NCBI RefSeq assembly: GCF_015163665.1
Contig: NZ_JADEUG010000035.1
Location: 1 to 35,776, forward strand
Direction: 5' to 3'
Length of the DNA: 35,776 bases
Origin: Xenorhabdus sp. BG5
GTDB taxonomy: Bacteria > Pseudomonadota > Gammaproteobacteria > Enterobacterales > Enterobacteriaceae
Part shown: positions 1 through 8,204 of the stretch, one piece after another
How positions within the stretch are numbered: the first letter of the stretch is position 1
Layout of the letters: the number at the start of each line of letters is the position of its first letter
Position numbers and translations under genes: made by a program
The notes under the pieces: generated by a model
Database searches by the model: none
Seen by the model: the letters and a program-made list of their open reading frames with translations, nothing else
What the model was told of the DNA's origin: nothing

Positions 1-312
1 CTGCATATGGTGTTCATTTTTTAAATGAAAATGTGTTTAGTATTGATTATGCCTTAATAAGCGTTTTAAGGATAATCAATTGTTGTGTGTGAAATTTGTT
101 CTTTAACTCTATGTTTATGAAGCAATAGTAATCATTTTATAGTTATATATTGTTAAATATAACGTAGGATTTTGTTCTGATATTTAAAGCCACTATGAAG
201 AATAGAATAAATGTTAAAAAATTTCTTGAACAAAATAATACCACGCTTTTTTTATGGATATCAGTGACACCAGCCATATAGAGATATATGACCAGTGCAT
301 ATTTACATTTGA
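1..312. other. AT-rich stretch downstream of ybjG
   Basis: I see no supportable gene here. The only long reading frame runs antisense across the ybjG 3' end and is a shadow. A short imperfect dyad, CCTTAA ... TTAAGG, lies near 52-71. No tRNA-like or terminator-like structure with a T-run was recognised. Confidence 0.5.
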
Positions 313-921
313 TTAATTTTTTACCCACCCTTTTTTGATAAAAAATGCGCAGCAAAATTGGTAGAGTCGGGTAAGTTTGCTTTGTAAATGCGCTCCGTAT
401 TGGCTCCAAAATATTTGGGAAAAAGCACATCCCAACAGGCTGACTAAAAATGCCCCAATCATATCGATTGGCCAGTGAACGCCCACATAGACACGTGACC
501 AGGCAATGGCACAGGCGATGACCATTAGAGATAAACCTGACCAAACGCGGTGCCAAAATATAAATGCCAGAGCAAAAGTAAAGACGGCTGTGCCGTGGTT
601 GCTGGGAAAAGATTCTGTAGGAGCATGGTAGAGAAAATTATAGCCAAAACCTTCGACAAATGGCCGGGCATGTGGAACGGTTACCCCGATGATATAGGAG
701 ATCGTCATGCCAAAGGCAAAAGCAATGCAAGATTTACTGACAACGATGCGTTGAGATGTGATAGCTCTTTCTTTTCCCCAAAGCCAGCAAATGACCAATG
801 TAATAGGGTAAATAAATACGCAATATTTCGCTATAAAGATGGCAAGCGAGATCATTGCTGGTGGTGAATCTGGGGTTGCATTGATAAAAGTAAACAAATT
901 GTGGTTAAGTTGTTCTAGCAA
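313..921 (-). CDS. ybjG: Undecaprenyl-diphosphate phosphatase, PAP2 family (YbjG/BcrC type)
   Basis: A membrane phosphatase that dephosphorylates undecaprenyl pyrophosphate to recycle the peptidoglycan lipid carrier. The protein has several hydrophobic segments and the PAP2 acid-phosphatase signatures: an HARP segment near residue 84, PSNHG near 106, and SR-x5-H-x3-D (SRVYVGVHWPID) near 142. The opening LLEQLNHNLF and the closing KKGWVKN align with E. coli YbjG. The frame can open at a GTG at 933, but that has no ribosome site. A TTG at 921 sits 6 bases after GAGG and matches the E. coli N-terminus, so I prefer TTG, giving 202 residues. The asparagine in PSNHG replaces the Asp of E. coli YbjG (PSDHG); His and Gly are kept. 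Identification is firm; the start is less so. Confidence 0.9.
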   Translation of the reverse strand: MLEQLNHNLFTFINATPDSPPAMISLAIFIAKYCVFIYPITLVICWLWGKERAITSQRIVVSKSCIAFAFGMTISYIIGVTVPHARPFVEGFGYNFLYHAPTESFPSNHGTAVFTFALAFIFWHRVWSGLSLMVIACAIAWSRVYVGVHWPIDMIGAFLVSLLGCAFSQIFWSQYGAHLQSKLTRLYQFCCAFFIKKGWVKN

Positions 922-1125
922 AGTCAGCCTCACAAGCGAGATATTTACGTAAACAGGGTGATTTTATTTTATCAACTCATTGTTAACAATAATAATTTCA
1001 TATAAAAAAGCGAATTACATTGATTAATAATTTTATTTAATGTTTGTTGATGGTGCATGAGTAAATAATATAGGGATTGCAATAATAATGAAAGATAACC
1101 GCTATCTTGCAAGTCACTCGTGACT

Positions 1126-1206
1126 AACAAAAAACCCGATAGCCTTTAACCAAAGTGGATGACTATCGGGCTCCTCAATATGGGGACATCAAAGAAAAGC
1201 AGTGGC
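1126..1206 (-). ncRNA. rybB: RybB small regulatory RNA
   Basis: The minus strand reads GCCACTGCTTTTCTTTGATG at its 5' end, the same as E. coli RybB including the seed used to pair with outer-membrane-protein mRNAs. It continues through TCCCCAT and GGAGCCC and closes with a terminator stem CCCGATAG/CTATCGGG followed by six T. Length is about 80 nt, as in E. coli. RybB is an Hfq-dependent RNA induced by envelope stress that represses porin mRNAs. The position near grxA and ybjG agrees with E. coli, where rybB lies between ybjK and ybjL. Stem bases differ from E. coli in a compensatory way, as expected for a real RNA gene. Confidence 0.93.
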
Positions 1207-1212
1207 AATAAT

Positions 1213-1241
1213 TAAGACTGCATTATGATGTGAAAGTTCTC
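1213..1241 (-). promoter_or_regulatory. SigmaE promoter of rybB
   Basis: On the minus strand a GAGAACTTT -35 element (1233-1241) is followed, 16 bases after the GAACTT core, by TCTTA (1213-1217). Six bases then precede the predicted first G of RybB at 1206. This matches the sigmaE consensus GGAACTT ... TCTNA and the known sigmaE control of rybB in enterobacteria. Confidence 0.8.
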
Positions 1242-1314
1242 ATCCTTGAGAAAAAATCGCAAAATTTTTTCAAGAAGATGGAATTTTTTCGAAGAGCAGC
1301 TATGGTTAAGGCAC

Positions 1315-1362
1315 CCGCTATCCAGTAAAGGGACGGTTTCTGGCTGGATAGCGGCTTTTTTT
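1315..1362 (+). terminator. Rho-independent terminator on the plus strand, transcript unknown
   Basis: An 11-bp perfect stem CCGCTATCCAG/CTGGATAGCGG with an 18-base loop is followed by C and seven T on the plus strand. grxA, the adjacent gene, runs on the minus strand and would meet no T-run after this hairpin, so the terminator serves a plus-strand transcript for which no gene is visible. An AT-rich hairpin at 1245-1274 (CTTGAG...CAAG arms) lies upstream. Confidence 0.7.
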
Positions 1363-1396
1363 GACGACTGATTTTATAACTAATTCTTGGGTTCGA

Positions 1397-1660
1397 TTAT
1401 TGGTACAGTTCTAGATTGTTTTTAGCATAAGCTTCAAAATCTGTACAGCCACCGATATGTTTCTCGTCAATGAAGATCTGGGGAACAGTCTCAACAGGTT
1501 TGCCCACCGTTTTTGATAAGTCGTTTTTGGTGATATTTTCAGCCCAAATATCGACATAGCGATAATCAAAGTCGTCGCGCACTTTTTTTAGTTTTTCAGC
1601 GAGTTCTTTGGCGCGAACGCAGTAAGGACAACCAGGGCGGCCAAAAATGACAGTGTACAT
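1397..1660 (-). CDS. grxA: Glutaredoxin 1
   Basis: A glutathione-dependent thiol-disulfide oxidoreductase of the cytoplasm that reduces ribonucleotide reductase and other disulfides. The 87-residue protein carries the active-site C11-P-Y-C14 in the context GRPGCPYCVRAKELAEKL. It also has the TVP cis-proline loop (ETVPQIFI) and the GGCTDFEAY glutathione-binding region. Its length is close to the 85 residues of the E. coli protein. It sits between rybB and the ybjC cluster, as in E. coli. I did not find a convincing OxyR site upstream. Confidence 0.95.
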   Translation of the reverse strand: MYTVIFGRPGCPYCVRAKELAEKLKKVRDDFDYRYVDIWAENITKNDLSKTVGKPVETVPQIFIDEKHIGGCTDFEAYAKNNLELYQ

Positions 1661-1716
1661 ACAAACTCCTTAATGGTAATGATCATGAACTTCATAGAAT
1701 GTCATCTGGAGTTACT

Positions 1717-1872
1717 ATGCCTGTAAGTATTAACAAAAAAAAGCAGGAATTGCCTTTTGTTGTAATTAGTCCTGCCAATAAACGGGATTCAGGTATGATA
1801 GACTTACCAGGTAACAGAAATCTATTGAGTCATGGAAATTCTATTTTTAGGCTGGAACAGGTTAAAGAATGA
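1717..1872 (+). CDS. Hypothetical small protein (51 aa) overlapping ybjC
   Basis: An open frame of 51 codons starts at ATG 1717, five bases after GGAG (1708-1711), and ends in TGA at 1870-1872. The TGA overlaps the ybjC ATG at 1869 as ATGA, the classic arrangement for translational coupling. The product begins MPVSINKKKQELPFVVISPA and ends FRLEQVKE. It is polar, with no membrane segment or signal peptide. I do not recognise a family. Nothing like it is known to me upstream of E. coli ybjC, so it may be lineage-specific or a chance frame. The ribosome site and the coupled stop favour a real gene. Confidence 0.5.
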   Translation: MPVSINKKKQELPFVVISPANKRDSGMIDLPGNRNLLSHGNSIFRLEQVKE

Positions 1873-2180
1873 AAGTGAACCCATCAAAAGAGATGCGCTC
1901 ATTGGCTGACATGCCTAAGTTAGTCATTTTATTGGAAATGTTGGGCGTGGGACTGTTGGTTCTGGCTTACTTGTCAATAACTGATAGCATAATTCTATCA
2001 CCTTTACTAATGACGGCAGAAGCACACATTGCTATGATTTTATTGGGTATCGGTTGCTTGATACCAGCAGCTATCCATATTATCTGGCGTGCAGTCTATA
2101 ATCTTTCCTTTTTGGGAATTGATCATAAGAAAGCAGATAAAAACCATCAGATTGTCACTGATGATGAAAAAACAAAATAG
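1869..2180 (+). CDS. ybjC: YbjC family (DUF1418) inner-membrane protein
   Basis: A small membrane protein of unknown function. Two hydrophobic segments, near residues 17-37 (LVILLEMLGVGLLVLAYLSI) and 53-72, are followed by a charged tail rich in Lys and Asp. MPKLVILLEMLG aligns with LPKGVLILEFIG of E. coli YbjC, which is shorter at the N-terminus. An internal ATG at 1893 could therefore be the start, but the ATG at 1869 has AGG seven bases upstream and is coupled to the preceding ORF. In E. coli ybjC precedes nfsA and rimK; those are absent here and ybjN follows directly. Confidence 0.8.
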   Translation: MKVNPSKEMRSLADMPKLVILLEMLGVGLLVLAYLSITDSIILSPLLMTAEAHIAMILLGIGCLIPAAIHIIWRAVYNLSFLGIDHKKADKNHQIVTDDEKTK

Positions 2181-2263
2181 ATTAATTATTATACATACGG
2201 CTGCTTGCTGGGAAGTTCCCTTAGGTAGCATGTGTAACTTCTCGGTCATATGAGGTTAATTCG

Positions 2264-2785
2264 ATGGATTCTATGGTTATTCCCGATTTGTCAATTTTGC
2301 GCACGTGGCTTGAACAGCTCAAGATCTCTTATTTTGAGAATGATTCAGGCACAGTCTTGCATTTGCCTCATATGCAGAATATTGATGGCTTGTTTGATGC
2401 CAAGATCGATCTGTTGGGTGATGTCGTATTGTTTTCTGCTTTGGCCGAAGTCAGGCCAACGGCGATAATTCCATTGGTTGCTAATTTGAGTCAGATTAAT
2501 GCTTGTTCTCTTACTGTGAAGGCATTTATCGATGTTCAGGATGAAAACTTGCCTAAGTTGATTGTTTGTCAGGCTTTCCCTATTGCGGCTGGCATGACTT
2601 TCAGACAATTCTCCAATTTTATGCAGCAGGGTGAAGAACAAATTGCGAATGTGATTTTTGAAATTCACAGCAATAATCTTCTCTATGTCAATAATGATAT
2701 GGAAAGTGAGATGGAAGTTGAAGTTGAAGTTGAAGATGACGAATCCTTAACTTCAACGAAAACATCAACATTTACTTTGCACTAA
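2264..2785 (+). CDS. ybjN: YbjN family protein
   Basis: A cytoplasmic protein of the YbjN (sensory transduction regulator) family. The E. coli homologue affects motility and stress phenotypes, but its biochemistry is unclear. [20 protein letters not shown] and the [18 protein letters not shown] segment match E. coli YbjN closely. The start ATG has GAGG eight bases upstream. The C-terminal tail is longer than in E. coli (173 versus 158 residues). It contains an acidic [10 protein letters not shown] run encoded by a GAAGTT hexamer repeat, then the family's terminal FTLH/FLH-like ending. Confidence 0.9.
   Translation: MDSMVIPDLSILRTWLEQLKISYFENDSGTVLHLPHMQNIDGLFDAKIDLLGDVVLFSALAEVRPTAIIPLVANLSQINACSLTVKAFIDVQDENLPKLIVCQAFPIAAGMTFRQFSNFMQQGEEQIANVIFEIHSNNLLYVNNDMESEMEVEVEVEDDESLTSTKTSTFTLH
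2714..2737 (+). repeat. In-frame GAAGTT hexanucleotide repeat in ybjN
   Basis: Three perfect tandem GAAGTT units (2714-2731) and a fourth variant GAAGAT encode Glu-Val pairs in the acidic tail of YbjN. Gain or loss of a unit would keep the frame. Confidence 0.85.
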
Positions 2786-2810
2786 TATTTTTTTGATATG
2801 GTTTTTTACG

Positions 2811-3944
2811 ATGCGATGTGCGCAGTATACCGCGGGGCATTGTCACTCTTGTCAGTGGCTCGATAAGTCCTATTCACAGCAATTATCTGATAAACAACAA
2901 CATTTAAAGCAACTTTTACAAAAAGGAACAGTAGTACATTGGTTGTCACCGGTAAGTAGCAAAACAAGTGCGTTCCGTAATAAAGCCAAGATGGTAGTCT
3001 GTGGCAGTGTTGAACGTCCATTGCTTGGTATGTTGCATCGTGATGGCAGAACGGTGGATCTTTGTGACTGTCCGTTGTATCCAAAATACTTTCAGACGGT
3101 ATTTGCAGTCATAAAAACATTTATCGCTAAAGCTGGCTTGGTTCCGTACAACGTTGAACGTCGGAAAGGGGAATTAAAATATATTCTTCTGACGGAAAGT
3201 CGCGCTAATGGCGAAATAATGTTGCGCTTTGTTTTGCGTTCGGAAACAAAGCTGGCCCAATTAGAGCAGGCTTTGCCTTGGCTGAAGGAACAATTGCCAC
3301 AAGCAACAGTGATTTCCGCTAATATTCAGCCAACCCATATGGCGATTCTGGAAGGTGAGAAGGAAATCATTTTTACCGAACGTAAGATGCTACAGGAAAC
3401 TTTTAACGGTATTCCGTTGTACATCCGCCCGCGTAGTTTTTTCCAGACAAATCCAGATATTGCTTCAGAGCTGTATGCAACAGCAGGGCGTTGGGTTAGG
3501 GAATTAAACATTAACAGTATGTGGGATCTGTTTTGTGGTGCTGGGGGTTTTGGTCTGCATTGTGCAGATAAAAAGACCCGATTGACAGGGATAGAGATCA
3601 GTGCTGAAGCAATTAGTTGTGCTAAAAGTTCTGCCAAAATCCTGGGATTGGAGCAGGTGGATTTTCAGGCATTGGATTCCACTCATTTTGCCCTTGATAA
3701 ATCACAACTACCTGAGTTAGTACTGGTAAACCCTCCTAGAAGAGGAATTGGTAAAGAGCTATGTGAATACCTTAGCCAGATGGCACCTAAATTTGTTCTC
3801 TATTCGAGCTGTAATGCTCAGACGATGGCGAAAGATATCACTATGCTTAAACAATATCGAATAGAAAAAGTACAGTTATTCGATATGTTTCCTCATACCG
3901 AACATTATGAAACATTGGCACTGTTAGTTCTTAATGTAAACTAA
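2811..3944 (+). CDS. rlmC: 23S rRNA (uracil-747-C5)-methyltransferase RlmC
   Basis: It methylates U747 of 23S rRNA using S-adenosylmethionine. The N-terminus [16 protein letters not shown] matches E. coli RlmC, so I place the start at ATG 2811 rather than the in-frame TTG at 2793, giving 377 residues. Iron-sulfur ligands C3, C11, C14 and C87 are present. The SAM fold shows [14 protein letters not shown], and [13 protein letters not shown] is the conserved NPPR motif. The catalytic Cys lies in [12 protein letters not shown], and the terminal [11 protein letters not shown] is conserved. No nuclease or TRAM extension is visible, as expected for RlmC rather than RlmD. Confidence 0.93.
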   Translation: MRCAQYTAGHCHSCQWLDKSYSQQLSDKQQHLKQLLQKGTVVHWLSPVSSKTSAFRNKAKMVVCGSVERPLLGMLHRDGRTVDLCDCPLYPKYFQTVFAVIKTFIAKAGLVPYNVERRKGELKYILLTESRANGEIMLRFVLRSETKLAQLEQALPWLKEQLPQATVISANIQPTHMAILEGEKEIIFTERKMLQETFNGIPLYIRPRSFFQTNPDIASELYATAGRWVRELNINSMWDLFCGAGGFGLHCADKKTRLTGIEISAEAISCAKSSAKILGLEQVDFQALDSTHFALDKSQLPELVLVNPPRRGIGKELCEYLSQMAPKFVLYSSCNAQTMAKDITMLKQYRIEKVQLFDMFPHTEHYETLALLVLNVN

Positions 3945-3965
3945 CAATCTTATATCTTGGTTACT

Positions 3966-3990
3966 CCGTGATAACGGTGAGTTATCACGG
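3966..3990. terminator. Hairpin between convergent rlmC and artM
   Basis: A perfect 10-bp stem CCGTGATAAC/GTTATCACGG has a 5-base loop and lies between convergent genes. No T-run follows on either strand, so intrinsic termination is uncertain. It may block read-through or stabilise the 3' end. Confidence 0.5.
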
Positions 3991-4030
3991 GTAGGAATGG
4001 TAAAATCAAAGAATTAAGTGTGAACGCTGA

Positions 4031-4702
4031 TTAATTGCGATGTTCAAATGATAAGGCCCGCTGTTCAATTATACGCATCAGCAGTGTCAAAAGGCCATTT
4101 ATGCAGAGGTAAATAATACCCGCGGCAATAAATATTGTTGCATCATAACTACGCCCAAATTGAAGCTGGCTATATCCCATGATGTCTAATAAGGTGATTG
4201 TACTGGCTAGTGAAGTACTCTTGAAAATCAGCACGACTTCATTGGAATAGGAAGAGAGTGCTCGCTTAAGCGCATAAGGTAACAAGATGCGCATAGAATG
4301 CACTTTGGACATACCAAGAGCCTGGCAAGATTGCCATTGTCCGGCAGGAATTGCTTTAACAGCCCCGTAAAATAGCAGGGTTGAGTAGGCTGCACTATTC
4401 AATGTAAGTGTAACCATTGCACATAACCACGGTTCTGACATAAGTTGCCAGAACCACGGATATTCTTTGAGCGATGGAAATTGCCCCGGCCCATAGTAAA
4501 TTAGGAAGAACTGAACGAGGAGTGGGGTTCCGGTAAATAGTGTGATATAGCCTCTTACCAATTGAGAAAATACAGGCAGTTTCATTGTCAGAATCATAGT
4601 CAAGACAATGGATAGCATGAATGCAGCCAGCAATGCTGAGAAAGTCAAACTGAGGCTGGTTTGCAAGCCGGGTAAAATTTCCTTGATATATTCAAACATC
4701 AT
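4031..4702 (-). CDS. artM: Arginine ABC transporter permease ArtM
   Basis: One of two membrane permeases of the arginine importer in the inner membrane. The 223-residue protein has about five hydrophobic segments. It carries the polar amino-acid permease EAA-type loop around [21 protein letters not shown], which docks the ATPase ArtP. Its start ATG overlaps the artQ stop by four bases (ATGA), so the two are translationally coupled. It is the last gene of artPIQM. Confidence 0.93.
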   Translation of the reverse strand: MMFEYIKEILPGLQTSLSLTFSALLAAFMLSIVLTMILTMKLPVFSQLVRGYITLFTGTPLLVQFFLIYYGPGQFPSLKEYPWFWQLMSEPWLCAMVTLTLNSAAYSTLLFYGAVKAIPAGQWQSCQALGMSKVHSMRILLPYALKRALSSYSNEVVLIFKSTSLASTITLLDIMGYSQLQFGRSYDATIFIAAGIIYLCINGLLTLLMRIIEQRALSFEHRN

Positions 4703-5415
4703 GAAGCACTCCGTTCAAAATGGGTGGCGCGTATTTCAAGCTGTTTGAGAATAAATTGGCTGATCAGAGTGATTATCAGATAAATTACAGCAACAATCAT
4801 ATACCATGTGAACGGTTCCTGAGTTCGGGTAGCGATACTTTTTGTTTGTAACATCAGATCATTAACGCTGATTAACGAAACCAGGGCAGTGTCTTTTAAT
4901 AAAACCAGCCATTGATTACCAAGCCCTGGCAGGGCATGGCGCCACATTTGAGGCATAATCAAGCGAAAAAAGATACGGCTTTGGTTTAACCCCAGAGCTT
5001 GCCCTGCTTCCCATTGCCCTATCGGAACTGCTTTTAATGCTCCCCTCAGTGTTTGTGAAGCATAAGCAGAATAGAGCAGAGACAGGGCAATAACACCGCA
5101 CAGAAAAGGGCTGACATCAAAGTTGTCAATTTCCATCTGTATTCTAAAGTGCCAAACAATGAGATTGATATCAAAACCGTCCGACAGCGTAATTAGGAGT
5201 TGGGAACTGCCAAAATAGATGAAGAGAACAACTAAAATTTCAGGCAATCCCCTGATCAAGGTAACCCAACAGGAGCCTAAAAAAGCAATAGGTTTCCAGT
5301 GAATGGATTCCCATGCAGCAAAAAACATTGCCAGAACTAAACCGACGACAAGCGAGGAAATCGCGAGGCCGACGGTGACTCCGGCGGCATTGATTAAAGA
5401 GAGAAGTTCATTCAT
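4699..5415 (-). CDS. artQ: Arginine ABC transporter permease ArtQ
   Basis: The second permease of the arginine importer, 238 residues with several membrane spans. Its EAA loop appears as [39 protein letters not shown] is typical of ArtQ/HisQ permeases. It lies 11 bases after the artI stop and overlaps artM by four bases, consistent with one transcript. Confidence 0.93.
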   Translation of the reverse strand: MNELLSLINAAGVTVGLAISSLVVGLVLAMFFAAWESIHWKPIAFLGSCWVTLIRGLPEILVVLFIYFGSSQLLITLSDGFDINLIVWHFRIQMEIDNFDVSPFLCGVIALSLLYSAYASQTLRGALKAVPIGQWEAGQALGLNQSRIFFRLIMPQMWRHALPGLGNQWLVLLKDTALVSLISVNDLMLQTKSIATRTQEPFTWYMIVAVIYLIITLISQFILKQLEIRATHFERSAS

Positions 5416-5426
5416 TAGAATTGAGT

Positions 5427-6164
5427 TTATTGTTTAAACCATTTTTTGTAGATGGTATCGTAAGTACCGTCTTGTTTAACTTCCGTTAGTGCTTTGTTCA
5501 GTTTATCCAGCAACTCAGTATTACCTTTGCGAACTGCGATGCCTAAACCGATACCAAAGTAGTTTTTGTCTGTCACCTTATCGCCAACCGTACTTAATTC
5601 TTTATTCTTTTTTAGCCATTCATTGACAACAGCAGTATCACCAAACAACGCATCAATACGACCATTTTTTAAATCAAGGATTGCATTTTGGTAGCTGTCA
5701 TAAGGTACGGTTTTCAGCTCGTTATGTTGCTCCATCAAATATTTTTGGTGTGTAGTACCATTCTGGGTACCGACTTGTTTACCTTTGAGATCGGCAACTT
5801 GAGCAAACTTCCCTTTGATAGCAACGAAAATGGCAGAGTTATCATAATAGGTCTGGGTGAAATCAACTTGTTTTTTCCGATCCGGTGTGATGTCGATACC
5901 CGCCATCAAAACATCAACACGACGGAATTTTAAGCTGGGAATGAGGCTATCGAAAGCCTGGTTGGTGAATGTACATTCTGCGTTGAGCTTTGCACATAGG
6001 GCATTCGCCAAATCGACGTCGAATCCTTGAATCTGATTATTTGCATCAACAAATTCAAATGGAGGGTAGGTTGCTTCCGTCGCAAAACGGAGCGTTGCTT
6101 TCTCTGCTGCGGTTGCTGACAAGGTCACTACACTCAATAAGGCTGCAAACAATAATTTCTTCAT
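5427..6164 (-). CDS. artI: Arginine-binding periplasmic protein ArtI
   Basis: The periplasmic substrate-binding subunit that delivers arginine to ArtQM-P. A signal peptide [20 protein letters not shown] precedes the mature domain, which has the family motif [11 protein letters not shown] and NGTTHQKYL. The frame stays open 31 codons further upstream, but those residues are not signal-like. ATG 6164 has AGGA upstream and matches E. coli ArtI/ArtJ. Features such as [10 protein letters not shown] and [21 protein letters not shown] are closer to ArtI than ArtJ. The position between artP and artQ also fits artI. No separate artJ is present. Confidence 0.93.
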   Translation of the reverse strand: MKKLLFAALLSVVTLSATAAEKATLRFATEATYPPFEFVDANNQIQGFDVDLANALCAKLNAECTFTNQAFDSLIPSLKFRRVDVLMAGIDITPDRKKQVDFTQTYYDNSAIFVAIKGKFAQVADLKGKQVGTQNGTTHQKYLMEQHNELKTVPYDSYQNAILDLKNGRIDALFGDTAVVNEWLKKNKELSTVGDKVTDKNYFGIGLGIAVRKGNTELLDKLNKALTEVKQDGTYDTIYKKWFKQ

Positions 6165-6321
6165 AGCGATATCCTGTTGTTTATGAACTTTATGGTTGAT
6201 AACTGCTTTGATATTTGTTTTGTAATCGATTATCGATATATCTAGTTCATCTTTCAATCCGCTCCCTTACAGGGATGTAGTAGTTTGAAATATTTCGAGT
6301 TTATAGATCCAGTATGGTATT

Positions 6322-6350
6322 TCAGTGTGATAAATCTCAGTGTGATAAAT
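6322..6350. repeat. 15-bp tandem duplication at the artP stop
   Basis: TCAGTGTGATAAAT occurs at 6322-6335 and again at 6337-6350, period 15. The second copy holds the last codons and stop of artP on the minus strand. The other lies just past it in the artP-artI gap. Confidence 0.85.
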
Positions 6351-7065
6351 AGTGAGCAAAGGCTTCTGTTTGAGGATGCATAAAATGAGTTGCATCACCT
6401 TTTTCGACAATGTGTCCTTGTTCCATATATACAATTTGGCTTGCTGTTTTGCGAGCAAATTCCACTTCATGAGTCACGATAACCTGAGTGATACCGGTTT
6501 CTGCCAGTTCTTTAATAATGTCAATGACTTGAGAAGTGATTTCAGGATCGAGTGCAGCAGTAGGTTCATCAAACAATAGAACCTGAGGTTCCATCATTAA
6601 TGCACGTGCAATGGCAACCCGTTGTTGTTGTCCACCGGAAAGGTGTAGTGGAAAACGATTGGCGAATTCACCCAAACGAAGTCGGGCAAGGAGTTTGGTC
6701 GCTTTTTCCCAGGCTTGTTGTTTAGATTGCTTCAATACTCGGCAAGGTGCTTCAATCAAATTATCCATCACGGTTAAGTGTGGCCACAAATTGTATTGTT
6801 GGAAGACCATGCCAACTTTTTGGCGCAATGCGAGAATGTCTTTGTGGTTAGGCTGCTGTTTGAAATCAAATTGGTGCATTGCTACATTGAGTAACCCGGA
6901 ACGAGGAAGCTCCAGTAAATTTAAGACACGCAGCAAAGAACTTTTTCCAGCTCCACTGGGGCCTAGCAACACGACAGTTTCTCCCGATGTACATTCAAAA
7001 TTGATATCGAATAGAGCCTGATGTGAGCCATAGAAACAATTTATGTTTTTTAATTGAATGCTCAT
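6337..7065 (-). CDS. artP: Arginine ABC transporter ATP-binding protein ArtP
   Basis: The cytoplasmic ATPase that powers arginine uptake through ArtQM. Walker A GPSGAGKS is at residues 35-42, the signature LSGGQQQR near 142, and Walker B LLFDEP near 163. The H-loop lies in [10 protein letters not shown]. Its 242 residues match the family length. It is the first gene of artPIQM, with about 170 bases before artI. The upstream region (7066-7301) contains dyads that may be ArgR-type operators. Confidence 0.94.
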   Translation of the reverse strand: MSIQLKNINCFYGSHQALFDINFECTSGETVVLLGPSGAGKSSLLRVLNLLELPRSGLLNVAMHQFDFKQQPNHKDILALRQKVGMVFQQYNLWPHLTVMDNLIEAPCRVLKQSKQQAWEKATKLLARLRLGEFANRFPLHLSGGQQQRVAIARALMMEPQVLLFDEPTAALDPEITSQVIDIIKELAETGITQVIVTHEVEFARKTASQIVYMEQGHIVEKGDATHFMHPQTEAFAHYLSH

Positions 7066-7120
7066 GCGAAAAATATGAATAGTTAATTGATTGGTGGGAT
7101 ATTAATCCTATAAGCATAAC

Positions 7121-7140
7121 TATGCAATGATATTTGCATA
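7121..7140. promoter_or_regulatory. Palindrome upstream of artP, possible ArgR operator
   Basis: TATGCAATGATATTTGCATA has perfect 7-base arms (TATGCAA/TTGCATA) about 55 bases before the artP start. It resembles an ARG box in size and dyad symmetry, but it departs from the TGAAT/ATTCA half-sites. Assignment to ArgR is inferred from the arginine-transport context. Confidence 0.35.
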
Positions 7141-7159
7141 AAAACGTTATTTTAATCGA

Positions 7160-7181
7160 ATTGGTTAGTTAACTAATCAAT
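7160..7181. promoter_or_regulatory. 22-bp near-perfect palindrome between lysO and artP
   Basis: ATTGGTTAGTT/AACTAATCAAT forms 11-base arms with one mismatch and no loop. It lies in the artP upstream region and downstream of lysO. It has no flanking T-run, so an operator is more likely than a terminator. The binding protein is unknown. Confidence 0.3.
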
Positions 7182-7301
7182 TTGTTGGCATTTTTTAGAT
7201 CTTTTTTTGCGCTTTATATTCGTTGGGTAGGTTGATTTTTATATCGAAAATTTTTTTTCAGTTTACGTATTAAACCGAATGACTTTTATTGCATAAACTG
7301 T

Positions 7302-8204
7302 TTACTGGGTAAACAACGCAATGAATAAAGGAGTTAATAAACTCAATATAAAACCATGAACGATGGCGGCTGGCACGATATTGATACCACCACAGCGTTG
7401 TAAGATCGGTAAGGTAAAGTCAATTGAAGCTGCTCCTGTTAAACCCAATGCGGTTGAACGGTAGCGATTTATTAACATGGGAATAAGCATGATGGATGCC
7501 AATTCACGAGCTAAGTCATTAAAAAATGCGGTGCTGCCAAGCACAGGCCCGTAAGCGTCCGAAATTAAAATACCGGAAAGGGAATACCAACCGTACCCTG
7601 ATGCAATGGCAAGACCCGTTTTGATCGGTAATTCCAACAAAAATGCAGCCAGTACGCCACCCAGCAGAGAACTGATGGCAACCACGATGGCAATAATCGT
7701 ACCACGACGATTCAGCAGAGTTTGCTTTAGGCTCATACCGTTATTGCGCAGTTGAATCCCAACTAGAAATAGTAAAAAAATCAAGGCAATTGCACTGGCT
7801 CGGTTAGAAAAATGAAACACTGACCAGCCTGTTAATCCAATAAGAAACCCCAATACTAATGCACCACATAATTTGACGGAATCCAGAGCCATATGTAATC
7901 GGGAAGGGGGTTTTTCCTGTTTATGTGCATTAATAATCCACGGATCTCGTTTATCCAAGAGGAAAAGCGCTAGCATATTAATTATAAAGGTGCACAGAAA
8001 AAATGTTGTTGCATACAGCAAGATAGAAAGTAAATGACTGCCCAAGTTTTCCAGCATAGCAAGGCTGATACCCATCAGAATGAGAATGATATAGACCATG
8101 ACATTGAGTAGCTGATGCACGAGGGTTAGCGCCGATTTATTATTCAGATGAATAAGGTAGCCCAGAGCCAAAGGCAGGAGAATAATGATTAATCCTGAAT
8201 ACAT
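7302..8204 (-). CDS. lysO: L-lysine exporter LysO (YbjE)
   Basis: An inner-membrane lysine efflux protein. About eight hydrophobic segments are visible over 300 residues. LFLVGIQLRNNGMSLKQTLLNRRG, split by membrane segments, and SGYGWYSLSGILISDAYGP with AFFNDLARELASI match the E. coli LysO core. The frame permits a start three codons earlier (8213), but there the AAGG would touch the ATG. ATG 8204 has AGGA eight bases upstream and aligns with E. coli MFSGLLII. It is transcribed towards artP, as a separate unit. Confidence 0.93.
   Translation of the reverse strand: MYSGLIIILLPLALGYLIHLNNKSALTLVHQLLNVMVYIILILMGISLAMLENLGSHLLSILLYATTFFLCTFIINMLALFLLDKRDPWIINAHKQEKPPSRLHMALDSVKLCGALVLGFLIGLTGWSVFHFSNRASAIALIFLLFLVGIQLRNNGMSLKQTLLNRRGTIIAIVVAISSLLGGVLAAFLLELPIKTGLAIASGYGWYSLSGILISDAYGPVLGSTAFFNDLARELASIMLIPMLINRYRSTALGLTGAASIDFTLPILQRCGGINIVPAAIVHGFILSLLTPLFIALFTQ

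Noticed and set aside
550-867. 105-codon plus-strand ORF across ybjG
   Set aside because: It lies wholly antisense to ybjG, which has clear PAP2 motifs. No ribosome site or family resemblance.
1315-1362. Hairpin as the grxA terminator
   Set aside because: The T-run lies on the plus strand; on the minus strand, where grxA is read, the hairpin is preceded by A and not followed by T.
2250-2468. 72-codon plus-strand ORF overlapping the start of ybjN
   Set aside because: Out-of-frame shadow of ybjN; the ybjN frame matches the family along its length.
6267-6470. Minus-strand ORF with a repeated IYHTE peptide near the artP end
   Set aside because: The peptide repeat arises from the 15-base tandem duplication read in the wrong frame; it overlaps artP.
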